This document shows positions 44,434 to 56,629 of a stretch of DNA of 64,000 nt, piece after piece. Within the stretch, counting starts at the first letter, position 1. Every line of letters starts with the position of its first letter. The stretch lies in assembly GCA_963920705.1 (NCBI GenBank), contig OY987226.1:20245600-20309599 (forward strand). Reading direction: 5' to 3'. The notes beneath the pieces are model-generated. The model was not told the origin of the DNA. It did no database searches and worked only from the letters and a program-made list of their open reading frames with translations. The position numbers were made by a program, and so were the translations under genes. This DNA comes from Odiellus spinosus. Its lineage: Eukaryota; Arthropoda; Arachnida; Opiliones; Phalangiidae.

Positions 44434-44848
44434 AGGGAAACTTGAAGATAAAAATGGAACAGCTTTTGAAATTGTTTTCGGAACATTCCAAAAAACGTAT
44501 ATGAGAATTTTCAAAACAGTTAGTAGACACGTTTTTGGTGTTGAAATTAATTTCTAAAGTTGGGTAAAGTTTGAATAAAAGTAAATATAAATTCGGGCCA
44601 ATCATGTCTCTCAGCCTTCAACATTGAGAGACGTCGTTTGACGCCAAAGATCTTGTGCATCGAACGCTGGCCTATTCTCTTAATGTTAGGACATTACAAG
44701 CGCTATTGAAGACTTCAATAAGATGATTGGCTCGCATTTATATTTATTTTTATTTAAACACCAAACATGTGCCAAATAAACGTTTTTTGGCATCGTGATT
44801 CCGAAAATAATATCAAAAGCTGTTCCTTTTTTAGCTCCAAGTTTCCCT
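44434..44848. mobile_element. Family D TTAA foldback element, copy 3
   Basis: Starts AGGGAAACTTGAAGATAAA after TTAA (44430-44433) and ends TTAGCTCCAAGTTTCCCT; the right flank has decayed to TTAT. The arms are mirror copies around about 44640. Confidence 0.8.
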
Positions 44849-44852
44849 TTAT

Positions 44853-46314
44853 ATAAGTTTTATAAATACTTATTAAAAATGTCCCTTTCATTATTCCTTT
44901 ACATTTCCGCTTCATTATGCCATTATCCTCTCTATTCGCTGTGTTTAGTCGCTGGAACTAAAACCGGAAAGGGGGGGGGGGGATTTCAACGTGTTCAAAC
45001 TTAGCGTCTCGTCTGTAAAAGAGTGTTAAAAACTTTGCACAGCCGGATGGCATGTACCCTTTTCTATGAGGAAACCTTTTCCTCGGTAATAATCGTTCCA
45101 CTTGAATACCTCATCCAAGAAATATTAAGGGGAGATGTAACGGCGGCCAGTATAGCAGAACCCGCCCCTGAAAAGTCTAAAGATGACGTAGTTTTCTTCT
45201 CTCGCTTCTGTAACCAAAGATTCTAACTGCGCTTTTTTGGTGCGTACTCACATGACATACCTACATTATCTCGCGTCAAATTACAGCAGGCGCCTTAGCT
45301 GCACCTCTATAATTTCGGATTTTCTTGGAAGAGTGGAATTAGGGAGTCTGCTCTGTCCTTCTATAGCAAGGAGTCACGAGTGTTACACGTGGCATGCGCG
45401 AAAAAGGATGCGCATTAGAAAATATAGTAACAGCCCAGGGGGGAAGCAGAAGCTGAGTTTTAACGACACACGTTATAACGTGTGCCGCCGTTTCTTCCCC
45501 CCTTAATATTCCTTGCCTCATCCATTCGTATACATTTAATAAGTGGTACGAAGTACGATCAAAAACATCAGTTCTGCTGTGCTCATGTTCATCCATGCTC
45601 AGCCTTTCACTTCTAACCAGACGCTACGTCATCCTCCCTGTTTCTATGGACGTGGAATTTGTAAAATGGAAGTGAGCGAAGCCTAAATCATTTCTGTAAC
45701 GTAGGTTGACGTTTAAAATAATTATTATACCCATAAATATATTTTTATACGTCAAAGGGTAAAAGTTAACAGTAGCGCGGCGTGCGGCATTCGGATTTCA
45801 TTTGAGAAATATGGCCATCTCCTTGACAGTCGGCTATTTTTAATTAAAGAAGACTCTCCCACGCTTGTCCAATCCCCGCCCGAGATAAAGAGAGATGTTT
45901 GGGGAGACCTTTCGGCTGCAACCATGTGAGGTATTTCTTCGCTTAGCGGCCATCATTGCAGCAACGACCGATCTAGTACCCTAGACACTGAGACACCACT
46001 CACGTATAGGTGTCACTACCAGCTTCCCCTTTCGGCCCTTTCGCTTCTTCTATTACAAATATGTACGGTCGAAAATATCCCCTAATTTTCTTGTTCCCCT
46101 CGGAAACCCATCAAAGGCTCTATAATCTGATCAGTTAGAAGAATAAACGCGTATAGGAACTTTCCTATTTTGATGGAAAATGGCATCGGAACTTTATCAT
46201 ACTTCTTATGACAGCATTACGAGCGCTGAACGGTACAACTGATTTGACTGGCCATTCTAAGTAGAAGGAATTGTTTTTCAAACATTCCTCGAGAAAAGAA
46301 TGCTCAAAAATCGG
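44853..46314. other. Unassigned stretch with an 18-bp palindrome
   Basis: CACACGTTATAACGTGTG at 45467-45484 is a perfect palindrome. AAATATTAAGGGGAGATGTA near 45120 and a reversed relative near 45495-45510 suggest a decayed inverted pair. A G run lies near 44972-44983. Overlapping frames have no known domain. Confidence 0.4.
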
Positions 46315-46475
46315 AAATCGTATCGGACATCGGCAGAAATATCGTATCGGACATCGGCAGAAATATCGTATCGGACATCGGCAGAAATATCGTGTCGGAC
46401 AACGGCGGAAATATCGTGTCGGACATCGGCGGAAATATCGTATCGGACATCGTCACATCGGCGGAAATATCGTAA
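46315..46475 (+). repeat. 24-bp tandem repeat, about six units
   Basis: Unit TATCGGACATCGGCAGAAATA plus TCG. Later units carry GTGTCGG or GGCGG variants, and one unit is followed by a partial copy. Overlapping frames on both strands come from the repeat. Confidence 0.9.
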
Positions 46476-46480
46476 CGGAA

Positions 46481-47261
46481 ATCAGAAATACTGTACATTT
46501 TTTTCGGGATAGTGGCTAAACCTCTCGTTCGTAATTTGCCTTTTTTTTTTCTACAATCCGAAATATTGGCGAGACTGGTACACTGACGAATTGACCGCTC
46601 TTAAGCCAAGTTGAAAATAATAAAGTTTGTTCAGTCGTAGCCATTAAAAAGTTTTCCTTTTCTATATTGGATAGCCCATTGAAAAGGGGAAAAAATTTCA
46701 TTGGAGACGACTGCTACGTTGTCGCGGGCTGATTGATATTCCGGTAACGACCGCCTTTTTCCGGCAAAAGAAAGAATTGAAGAAAAAGAAAGCTTTTAAA
46801 ACAAACAGCTCAGATTAAGTGTTAAATTCTTGCCACCTCTTTCCTTCGCTTCCTCTTACCTCTCCCTTCGATAATGTACTTTATATAAGAATGCCAATTC
46901 CTTCTCTTCATTCGCCGCCACACCAAAGAGAAACTATTAGGACTAACGCCCGCTTTAAACTAAAACACCACTCAAAGACCAAGAAAATATACCATGTATA
47001 GAGAGAAAGAAAGTTCGATTCACTTCCGAAATTAAAGGGATAACGAAGACAAGGATTATTTTAATCCAAATTCCAAACGTAAATTTCAAATGCTTTAACG
47101 TAAAACTCGTTTTGTCACTGTAACTCAAATACTCCTGGTCCGATTACTGTTTTTTCAATTTCAAATAATAGCGACGCGAATGAGGTATTTGAAGATTTTT
47201 TTTTTTAATGATGCCGCCATTTAATTTTTTTATTGCTAGCAAAACACCGCGAAAAATCACG
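46481..47261. other. Unassigned stretch
   Basis: No gene. TTAAAGGGATAACG at about 47032 resembles a lone TTAA-element end. Confidence 0.4.
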
Positions 47262-47425
47262 GAAGATTTTGGGAATTTTCCAAAACTTTCCAGAAAAATC
47301 CAGAACTTTCTAGAACTTTCAAGCACTTTCCATAATTTTCTAGAATTCTCTAGACTTTTTTGGAACCTTCTAGAACATTCTGGGAAATGTTAAGGACGTA
47401 CGCACGTACGGGCATTGTAAATTAA
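47262..47425 (-). repeat. TTCTAGAA-rich repeat, third unit
   Basis: Reverse of the units at 11279-11680, including GGAACCTTCTAGAACATTCT and ACGTACGCACGTACGG (its complement occurs at about 11490). Confidence 0.7.
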
Positions 47426-47467
47426 TTATGCTTGATTAGAATATAGCACGATTTCTTAAAGGTTAGT

Positions 47468-47535
47468 GATATCGCACTTTCACAGAGTCAAAAGAACCCA
47501 TGATATCGCACTTTCACAGAGTCAAAAGAGCCCAT
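47468..47535 (+). repeat. 34-bp tandem duplication
   Basis: GATATCGCACTTTCACAGAG and the next 14 bases occur twice in a row with one difference (GAACCC against GAGCCC). Confidence 0.95.
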
Positions 47536-47802
47536 TGGGATATAGGGAACATAGAAAATAATGATTAGGGCCTATTTTTTTACTCCCACCATTTCACTTT
47601 CTACTTATTTATTGGGTAAAACTTCAAATTTTGAATATTTTTCACGTAACCATTTTCTGCACCAACAAGTATTTCTCATGGAATACAAAACCTTTTCTCT
47701 TAACTGCAAACTAACAATAATTTTATTTATATTCTAACGATCATACTTCTTTTCAATGAGAGTTGGCGTAGTGGAGAAAGTTAAAACGGATTGACACGCA
47801 AT

Positions 47803-48070
47803 GTTAAGCCTAGGAGAGTTAGACTGGCTGTTATCTCATTGAAACGCGCTTACCGCTTTCTGGCCGCTAGCTATTAGCTTTCCCCTCGTTTCCCCCTCGT
47901 TCTGGTGGTACATTTACGCGCAACTAGTATGGCGCAGGTCGTCAACTCGTCGTCTATTGGCAAGAGTTGAAAAAGTGATGCGCGTAGCCGACACAACTAA
48001 ATGCCCGAAATTTGAGATCTAAGAACAGGCAGTCCAACTCTCCTTCACCCCTATATCCTCCTAGGTTAAA
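47803..48070. repeat. Foldback with degenerate arms
   Basis: GTTAAGCCTAGGAGAGTTAG then ACTGGCTGTT on the left faces AACAGGCAGTCCAACTCTCC and CCTAGGTTAAAC on the right, with insertions. Confidence 0.5.
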
Positions 48071-49040
48071 CCTCGTAAGGAAGTAAGTTCTAGCACCCCT
48101 TGAATAGAAGCTAAAAGATTATTACGAACTTATGGTCTTGAATTTTGAAGGCATATTATCCACGCTAATAAAACTCCTCCTTCGTAAATTTTATTTCAAA
48201 CTTATATTGGTTTCTTAATATTTATTAGTAAGTTAGGCTTATTTTAATGCTAATGGTTCCGTTCATTATCTCTTTAATTCGAAAGAGATAGCGAGGGTCT
48301 ATACTCTCGTGACCGCGAAAATTTCACTTTGAGCGCCAGTAAAAGGTCCCGAGATCATTTGGAACATTCTCAAACCTGATCCCGCTCCTCTTCAACTAGT
48401 TCTATTTAGCACTTAAGAGAGACGTAGCCACCAACCGCGCTTTGCGCCCGTTGAAATCTTGCTTAGTACTCGTTCCACTTGTAAGGTTCATCAAGAACGA
48501 AGCTATAACTTTATCCCAAGACAACACAGTCTCTTTTGTTCAACGTTAAAGGCGCGGGCTTGATCTTCTGTATCGCGTCCAGTTGAAAACTAAAAGTAAT
48601 TTTGAGCACGCCAAAGGAAAGTAGACGTACCAAAGTCGATTCTTTTTCAAGTGAAGATGAAAAGGGACATCTATATATAAGACCTCTTTGCGTATGTAGT
48701 AAAACTTTAAAGATTATCAGAATCGTGCAAAAGATTCTGATCTTGTCTTTAGTTAAGAGCGCTTCCTCAAACCAATCAAAGTATCAGACGACACCTCACT
48801 TCTGTCTTAACTGGAGCGGAACACTATAAGAGTTTCCACATGGGCCGCTCTCCGAACTCCAGTCCAGATCCCCCATGAAATACGCAAATTTCTCCCTCCG
48901 AAATATTAACAATTTATTCCCTGCTTTTTATCAATTTTAACCCCGGGAAACCGCTGATTCTCGGTTTTTGTCGAAGGCGCGAGATTAAATATTGTAGTCG
49001 CACTCTCTGTGGAACCCAGTTGAACAGCTAAGAGGAAGCC
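48071..49040. other. Unassigned stretch
   Basis: No gene or repeat match. Confidence 0.4.
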
Positions 49041-49309
49041 CTTACGATTCACGAAACGGGTGATCCGCTCTTGGCCCGACGCATAGAGGGCGGAATATCA
49101 TTGGGTCGAGGCACTGTCACAGAGGAGAGAGATAAAATTTCGGTAAGGGTTGTGAGAGCGGGAGGGTTAGGTAAAACGAGTTTTGCCGAGACCGTTCGAC
49201 GCGGAATGGGTGATCCGCTTCTGGTGTTACTAAAATCCCAGAAACTCGTCCTTTGGGAAGCTCTTTGACCATTTTTGATTATTTTCACGCACACAATCGC
49301 GCGTGACAT
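49041..49309. other. Short region open on both strands with an in-phase repeat
   Basis: GGGTGATCCGCT occurs at 49058-49069 and again at 49208-49219, 150 bases apart and so in the same reading phase (both read Gly-Asp-Pro-Leu in the plus frame ending 49268). A minus frame of 86 codons overlaps. GC is above the surroundings. I do not recognise either product, and no start or splice signals were established. Confidence 0.2.
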
Positions 49310-49764
49310 AGCATATACTTCGGTTATTTAATGGTTTTGCTCGGAGGGGAGGATTTTCATTTAACCCCAAAATTGCAATTTTTGTCCTAGGTACACTTTC
49401 CGAATGTATTACTACTAGAGGTCGACAAATGAACCAAATAATTCTCAAACATGTGGATAATCAGTTAATTTACTAGCAAAATCTTGATTCAAATTGGATT
49501 TGTCATGTGCATAATCTTTGATTAAGAACGATTCGAAACATCGATATCTAATTACGCAAACAGGTTTTATTTTTAGTTTTATTACTAGTTTTAAGTCAAT
49601 GTAACGTTTATGCTCATGTCCGCCGCCCCCTCCACTGTCAAAGGCAGGTGCCTATTTTCGAAAAATTTGTCTACTATCAAAGACAGAAGCCTCCGGACTT
49701 ACAGGAAAAATTGTTTTCTCTCTTGGACAGCATTCTACCTCTATGACCCAAGCGTGTTAGCAGC

Positions 49765-50160
49765 CGCGGCATTAGTTAAGCTCGAGGCCTACAAGGAGCG
49801 AAAACCATTTAACTCAAGAACTTAAAGCGAAACTCTCTTAACTCCAAATATATGTAACGTTTATATGCTTGACTGTCTCTTATTCCGGCCTCTGATTGAC
49901 CTGCGGGTCACTGTAGTGAAATTCAAACGCGTGTATAGGATATAAAATTTTTCTAAGTAATATCTATCGGTCAATGTCATCATAAATGTTTTCTAATAGA
50001 ATGTTTTTGGGAGGGGGATTTTTTTAACATAAGAAATCGGAAAATACCAAATTTCAGTGAATAATATTTCCTTTAATCTAAAAATCTTCAAACAAAATTA
50101 ACTTTGGCCGCGGTTTTAATTAAGAACTTTACTTCGGCTGCGAAAACAAGTCTTCACGTT
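49765..50160 (+). repeat. Dispersed repeat N, copy 1
   Basis: Two blocks, GCCGCGGCATTAGTTAAG...TTAACTCCAAA and TTGGCCGCGGTTTTAATTAA...ACTTCGGC, match in reverse the DNA at 55590-55755, where they are closer together. The intervening DNA here (about 49860-50095) may be an insertion. Confidence 0.5.
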
Positions 50161-50946
50161 GGGTGCAGCCCCACTCAGACCATTTTATTAGTAGTTGTAG
50201 TATCAATACAAAATCCTTCGATTTACTACTTCAGCTTCCCTTTCATGGGCTCTATGTGTGTGTGTGAGGAGCGGGTAGGAGAATAGCTGGCTAGGCGCGA
50301 GAGGCAACAACTTTAAATGAGTGGTATCCTCGCTTTCTCTGTTTAATCGCGGGCCATTACAAGCCCCGCACATCAAAGATTCGATTTCAGTCAGCCACCT
50401 ATGCCTTCCCTTCCGTATCTCATTCTCTCTCTCTCTTTCGCACTATTCGAGTGATGGTGTGGCAGCAACGTGATGGGGATCACCAACGAGTAGAACCCAC
50501 CCTTCACCTACCTTATTCCATACCCCTTTTATTCCTCCTAAATTCATCCTCCCACCTTTTATTCCTTTCTCTCTCTCCCTTTCTCTCTCGGGTTGTTGTC
50601 GGCCTCGATTTCTCGAAAAGAGGAGGAGGTATAAAAGAAAACGACAATGGGAGGATAAATAAAAAAATATTGTTTTCTCTTTGCTATACTGAAAGGATAA
50701 AAATAAATAAACAGTCTTCAAACCAGCCAGAATGTAACCAGCTTATTTTTTCCCGTCTCTGGAGGCTGCCATTTAGTATATCCTGTATCTTTTAACCGAG
50801 CGAGCAAAGCTGTTTCTACCACAGTCTAAAATTACGTTTCCAGTATTCACAAAATAATTTGTATTTGAAATTCTGTGATTTTTAAATGCCGAATTTCTCT
50901 ATTAAACGCTTCCAAATTCTTATTTCTGACTAAACAACCCCCTTAA
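50161..50946. other. Unassigned stretch with pyrimidine tracts
   Basis: CT-rich runs near 50425 and 50570. The frames 50451-50795 plus and 50443-50721 minus are low complexity. Confidence 0.4.
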
Positions 50947-50954
50947 CTCAGGCA

Positions 50955-51404
50955 TAGAGCTCGGAATTCGTATAAATTTTGTTAATTGAATACGAACATC
51001 GTGAATGTCAATCAGATATTATCCGTTTGCAAAAAAAAAAAAAATATTCATTTCTTATTCGAGTTAACGTATCTGCATGTAGAGAAAACTTTATATTGTT
51101 TTTGCAAATTGATGCAAGTTATTCATTCGGCGATAAGAAAATTTGAAACTCGAGTTTATACGCAGATTTTAACCAAAATTGAGATCTCGAAGCTATAGAA
51201 TGTAGTAATTTAGTTGCTGTTCCTTTCAATTTAGATTAAAATATAATTATATTTCATTCAATACGGATTTCGAGAAACGTCGTATTTTTACCTTCACATT
51301 ATCCGTTTGAATAAACGCGTAATTTGTTTATTAAGCAAGCTTAAAATTTTATCTCCGGGAAATTCGTAGCCATTTGATTATTCATTATCCGATTCGGAGC
51401 TCTT
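50955..51404 (-). mobile_element. Family A hAT-like MITE, copy 6
   Basis: Starts TAGAGCTCGGAATTCG and ends CGATTCGGAGCTCTT. Flanks CTCAGGCA (50947-50954) and CTCAAGTA (51405-51412) agree at six of eight bases. A run of 14 A lies near 51030. Confidence 0.85.
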
Positions 51405-51412
51405 CTCAAGTA

Positions 51413-52434
51413 AAATGCTAGATTTTTCATGGTACGCTTCAACTCCTGACCTTTTGACATAGTATTAATATGACCTCAACGACGTCAAACACGAATAACT
51501 TAACTTATAGATGATTTAAAACGTTAAACTTTGACCTCGTTTAGCAATTTGTTCACTTTAAATACAAAAATATATATTGTAAATTACAAAATCACGGTAA
51601 TTTCCCAGAGCAAACCGTAAATAATCACTACCCAGGTAATTAACGCCGATTTAGAATTCCTTGTGTACATGAGATTTCCATGTTGTTACTTATGATAAAA
51701 AGGAAGCCAAATCTTTGTTGATGTTATAGGGCAACGTATAGTTTCTTCGAAGTAATCTGTGCCGCCTTGCACGCAGTCACGCAGAGAGGTACAGTCTAGG
51801 GATTCGCCCACCTCGATTACATTGTTCTCTTTGTAAAAGGGGCCACGCATCGGGGGGTGCTGGCTGCCCCGTGGGTGCGTACAGGTACGTGATGGGGTAA
51901 CGTCGTTGCAAAAGCGCCTAGAAGGTCTAAAACTAGACCGGCTTTCTCTTCCGAGTCTTCTATCGATCCATTACTCTAACGCAGTCGAGAGAGTAGATGG
52001 AAAGGGAGCGAAGAATGAAAGGGTGGAATCCTCGCATCCTTGCCCTCGTTCGCAGCATCCCTTCCCTTTGGGCATCCTCGTATCTTCTAGAAGGCTGAAG
52101 ATAAAAGATGCTCGAAATAAAGAATAAGTAGAGCTAAAGGTATTCTTTTCTCTGTCCTATACGTTCAAGATTTCTACGGCGTCTTCGTGCTCGGGGTAAA
52201 ATAGCGAACTATTGAGTGCTACTATACCAACAGAAACTAATAGGAAACGAAAAATTATACTCTGGTGAGCTTCTCTGAAACACCAGAAACTAATATTTCC
52301 CTTTTGGCTCTGAATATTGAAAATAATGCAAATGTTTTCTTACCTATATAGATCCTAAGAATATTAAATGGTTGCACGTTCATGACGTGATGATCAAACG
52401 CAAACTTGCATTGAATTCGATAATAAGTATCTAA
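51413..52434. other. Unassigned stretch
   Basis: GC-richer near 51760-51900. Frame 51906-52127 has no known domain. Confidence 0.35.
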
Positions 52435-52700
52435 AGCTACGATCACATAAGCATTTCTTATTCAATTGGAAACAGATTAAGTAAAATCAAACCGACATTC
52501 AAATCGCCAGAAATCGTTTTAAACGTCATTTGTTCACACGTTAGCTTTATAAATTGATTTATTGTAGCTTCATCTATCGGTTGCTAAAACCGAATCGACC
52601 TGAAACTGGTTCCCGAAGCAGTTTAGAGAAATCGAATCAAATCGATTTGATAAAAATCGGTTTCCTGTTCACAAGAATAAAGAGAAAAGTTTTGAAAAAG
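52435..52700 (+). mobile_element. Family F element, copy 4 (right end lost)
   Basis: Starts AGCTACGATCACATAAGC and keeps CTTCATCTATCGGTTGC and TTCCCGAAGCAGTTTAG, then fades before repeat G2. Confidence 0.6.
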
Positions 52701-52714
52701 ATATGCTATAAGAT

Positions 52715-52810
52715 AGGCTATAAAGATATGCCTCTTCTCATACCATTTGTCTTCAACAAACCGCGCGATGATTGTAGCGCCATCTCTGTGTCGGGGATAG
52801 TACGCGAATA
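52715..52810 (+). repeat. Dispersed repeat G2, copy 3
   Basis: Contains AAAGATATGCCTCTTCTCAT, ACAAACCGCG and ATTGTAGCGCCATCTCTGTG, as at 41931. Confidence 0.6.
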
Positions 52811-52821
52811 TGAACTCTTAA

Positions 52822-53254
52822 AGGGAGAATGCAACCTAAAAACAAGTGATTTTTTTTTGATCGATTCATTATCGTTTAAAATGTCTAATCCATCATTTAA
52901 AATACAAACGAATGTTAAACTAGAAATAAATTTAAAACTTACCATCAAAATAGGCTTAGCTGGATTCATTGAGATATCCTGAACCTGAACTCCCTGTATA
53001 AGCAATATCGGCCATTGAAATTGATCATAGAGATCATATGTTCCCTATGTAAGAGCCATCGATCAGTGTCATTGGTCGCTAGTCCTTATACGGGGAGTTC
53101 TGGTGATCTCCACGAATCCAGCTAAGCCTATTTTCCGGGTAAATTTTAAATTTATTTCTAGTTTAATATTTATTTGCTATTTTTTTACTGTTGGATTAGG
53201 CCTGTTTAAATGATAAGGATAAAAAACACTTGGTTTTTAGGTTGCATTCTCCCT
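52822..53254. mobile_element. Family B TTAA foldback element, copy 3
   Basis: Perfect TTAA flanks (52818-52821 and 53255-53258). Ends AGGGAGAATGCAACCTAAA and TTAGGTTGCATTCTCCCT. The arms are about 200 bp. Confidence 0.88.
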
Positions 53255-53282
53255 TTAAGCCTTGAAAAGTAGCCTATTTGGT

Positions 53283-53425
53283 AGATGGCGCCAGCTTTGC
53301 TAATAATTGACGGTTGGAGTGATAGAGACATTATATGGAATTCTGGGTTTTTCCAAAGATTATCCCCGTCTCCCGGATGGCGCCACCCCCGTTTCTAGAA
53401 GTCACTATTCCCCAAAGAGGCATTT
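53283..53425 (-). repeat. Dispersed repeat G1, copy 2
   Basis: Reverse match to 1970-2095, with GATGGCGCCA near both edges. Confidence 0.6.
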
Positions 53426-53430
53426 CTCTG

Positions 53431-54123
53431 TTTTATAGGTAAAGCATTAGTGCCCTATCACGAGAGCGAGCTATATTCTAAGCAGAGGCGTAAAAAATAT
53501 GCCCAGCACCAATATTGGTGACCGATAAATTAAATTGCATTTTATATACGATAAAGATCGGAAGATATGAAAGAGGGAAACTTGATTTTTTTTCCACCAT
53601 TTTTTACGAATCCGGAGATGAGATTTTGGGTGTTATTTTTTATCAGACATATACAGTATAGACGAATAAGCATTTTTTTTTAATTTCCTGTAAACATATC
53701 TGTATTTCAGTATGAATATATTTTAGGCAACCATGATGGTAACATTTTTTTATGAAAAAGTGAAAACCTCCTCGTCAAGATTGCCAACGTATTTCCGGTT
53801 TATAGCGTTAACGTTTTTCTCTCAAGGGAGGGGAGATGAAATAGGGAAATCTTTGAGAAGAATAGAAGAATATTGACCCGTTGTTGCGCCTTAAAGATGA
53901 ATTTTTCATACCAGAAAACAAGTCGCTATTAATAAATTTGCATTCAAATTGAATTAAAGGATAGGATGTAATGATAATTTCGTCTTATATAAGAATGGTC
54001 CGAAACAACACGTAGAAAACAAAGTTTTGTTAAAGCGTTATTAATTAAAAACTTATTGCTTTATAAATGGGACAGTCTTCATCGCCCTCTCTGGGGTATA
54101 TGGGAAAGATTACGTTTTAGGCT
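53431..54123. other. Unassigned stretch
   Basis: No gene or repeat match. Confidence 0.4.
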
Positions 54124-54131
54124 CTTAGGTC

Positions 54132-55280
54132 TAGAGCTCGGAATCGGATAATAAATAACTTATGATATCCATTGATAACTAGTCTTTTTTAAATATTTTA
54201 ATCTCGGATAAATTGTTTGTTAATATAAAACCACTAATTATATAAACAGACGAGTATCAAATGGATAAGAATTATCCGGAGATACAATTTTAAGCTTGAT
54301 TAATAAACAAATTACGCGTTTATTAAACGGATAATGCGAAGATCATGTTTTCAAAATTCGAGTTGAATGAAATATAATAATTATATTTTAATTTAAGTTG
54401 AAAGGAACCGACTAAATTACTACATTGTAGCTTCGAGATCTCAATTTGGGTTAAAATCCGCGAAGAAACTTGAGTTTAAAATTTTCTTATCGGCGAATGA
54501 ATAACTCTTATATCAATTTCCTATAATAATGAGTACTTGGACGAGGTTTATTATTATAGAGAAGTTTAAGTTAAGAAGAGTTAAGTTTAAAGGGAGGGTG
54601 AAACGCCAAGGTCGGTTAAATGTTTAGGGGAAGTTAATTAAAGTTAAATATATGAATAAGTCTCGTCGTCATTAGATAATTAATATAATATAGAAATAAA
54701 GGTTTTGCTAGTTAATATAGAACTTTAATAGTGCTCTAACAAAATAAGAATTATACTAACACTACAAGTTTATAAACACTGGCCGGTATATTTAAAATAT
54801 AGTTCTTACGATACTGTCGCTGTCCTACGAAGAAAGTTTGCGCGAATACGCGCACATATTAATTTAAATCGGCGTGGACGATTCTAAGTCCAGACGTTAA
54901 ACGCGAAAAAGCGCGGGACCCCGAAGGGCCACGCGGGAGAGGAGACCAACTCCAAAATTACTTGGTCAGCGACCAGGCCCAGCTAGGAAAGTAGAGAGTT
55001 TTGCCACACGTGACACGAGCTATTTAAGCGGTGACCACGTGTGACGTCAATGTTAAGATTCTGTACCAGCTATGTGCAGGATAAAAAGCTAGGCCCAATA
55101 ATATAAAAGTAAGGGGATCGTTCATAAAATACTGTTACAGTACGAATAAAAAGTTTGCCTTACATTCGGATACGTTAACTCGAATAAGAAATGTATATTT
55201 TTGAGCGAACAGATAATATGTTATTGACATTCACGATGGTCTTATTCAATTAACAAAAATTGTACGAACTTCGAGCTCTA
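54132..55280 (+). mobile_element. Family A hAT-like MITE, copy 7, split by a likely solo LTR
   Basis: TAGAGCTCGGAATCGG start and CTTCGAGCTCTA end. Flanks CTTAGGTC (54124-54131) and CTAAGATC (55281-55288) agree at six of eight. About 600 bp of foreign DNA interrupts the conserved ATGAGTACGAATAAAAAG phrase. Confidence 0.85.
54537..55139. mobile_element. Candidate solo LTR, about 600 bp
   Basis: The insertion starts TTGGACGAGG and ends ACTGTTACA, with GTAC on both sides (AGTAC if the last A is counted in the repeat). Subtracting it restores AGTACGAATAAAAAG. It has no TIRs, which argues against a DNA transposon. Its length, the 4-5-bp duplication, the CA end and an AATAAA near 54695 suggest a recombined LTR. 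The strand is not certain, and no related internal region is in the window. Confidence 0.55.
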
Positions 55281-55288
55281 CTAAGATC

Positions 55289-55589
55289 TTGATAATTTTT
55301 TGGAAATCGATTGATATTATTGCTAGTTTTAGCGGAGTATACCAATAAGAAGGATATGATCTGAATTAACCACTCACTTCTGCCTTATATATACCAGTAC
55401 CTAGACCACATTCTTGCATCTAAAGAGTAAAAAATAAAAAATAAAAAATAAATTACTAAGTTTTAAATTTTATTTTTAAAAGCAAGGTTGCGGAGTATCA
55501 TTAGAAAAATGAGTACAATTAAAATTTAGCCTAATTCAAGTCAGAGATATGTTATAAATAAAGATGGTCTGCGTGGGACTACACGGTAG
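55289..55589. other. Unassigned stretch with TAAAAAA repeats
   Basis: A TAAAAAA simple repeat lies near 55428-55450. No gene. Confidence 0.4.
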
Positions 55590-55755
55590 TTACGCCACGT
55601 GACAACTTTTCGCGGCCGAAGTTATAAGTTCTTATAATTAAAACCGCGGTCAAAATTAAATTTTAAACTTCAGTGGTTTTTGCGTAGAGTTTTTGGAGTT
55701 AAGTGGTTTTAGCTCTAAGTAGGTGGCGAACTTAATGCCGCGGCCAATTTGTATC
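55590..55755 (-). repeat. Dispersed repeat N, copy 2
   Basis: Reverse match to parts of 49765-50160: TTCGCGGCCGAAGTTATAAG, AAAACCGCGGTCAAAATTAA and CCGCGGCCAATTTG. Confidence 0.55.
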
Positions 55756-56622
55756 TAAAAAAAACTAGTTTCGATATAAACAAAATATTGATGCACCAAA
55801 AGCAACACTCTGGGGCAGAGGTAGGGAGAAGAATAATCCGCATAGAGGTGGAACGCTGCGTCTAAGAGAGATAATTAACATTTTTCTAGTAAGCCACGGC
55901 CTTTGATAGTACGAGAGTTGCCGACTTAGGCCTTCAACAGTGGCTTCGCCAGCTGCGGTGGCAGTGATTTGCACGAACGCTATAGTAACGCAAAACTAGT
56001 TTAGCGTAACTAAAAATGGCATATTGAATTAATCGTGTGTCACTGCGCAGTAAAAGTCTCTCGTGGTGTGAACGAGTCTCGTGTCAGCCACACGTGGTAT
56101 AGAAATATAGGTGGGATGAAGAGGTAGAACGTCACGTTTCCTAATAATCTATAATGACAAGAACCCTGGCAACCAAGTCCCATGATTTTTCCTCCTCCCT
56201 ATAGCGTACAAACACCTCCTGTCCTCTCACACTCGGTCGCGGCTTTTTCTCTTGGGTGACTGCGCAATCAAATCTCTTTCGACATATAACTTATCTAAAC
56301 TTATACCAAAACTCCTCTGGTAAATAAAAGTTCCGATTGGAAATTCTCTCTTCTCAACCCTCCTTCCCCCACTTATTTCGCTTTCCTCATTCACCCATCA
56401 CTAATAATTCGTAAATAGTTGTAGATCACCGACGGATGTTAAAATATCTCGCTTATTTCTGATGCAAATGTTTATAGCTCGACCACGGATAACCTGATAG
56501 TTGATAAGCAAACTGATTCATCTAGGAAAAATTCGAATACATAGCTGTCTGGGCTTTAAATCGGCCATCTAGTTCTCTCTAGAGGGTTTTGATTTCCAGC
56601 GTCTGTAATGAAGAAGATTTAC
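55756..56622. other. Unassigned stretch
   Basis: No gene; mixed composition. Confidence 0.4.
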
Positions 56623-56629
56623 GAGTTAC

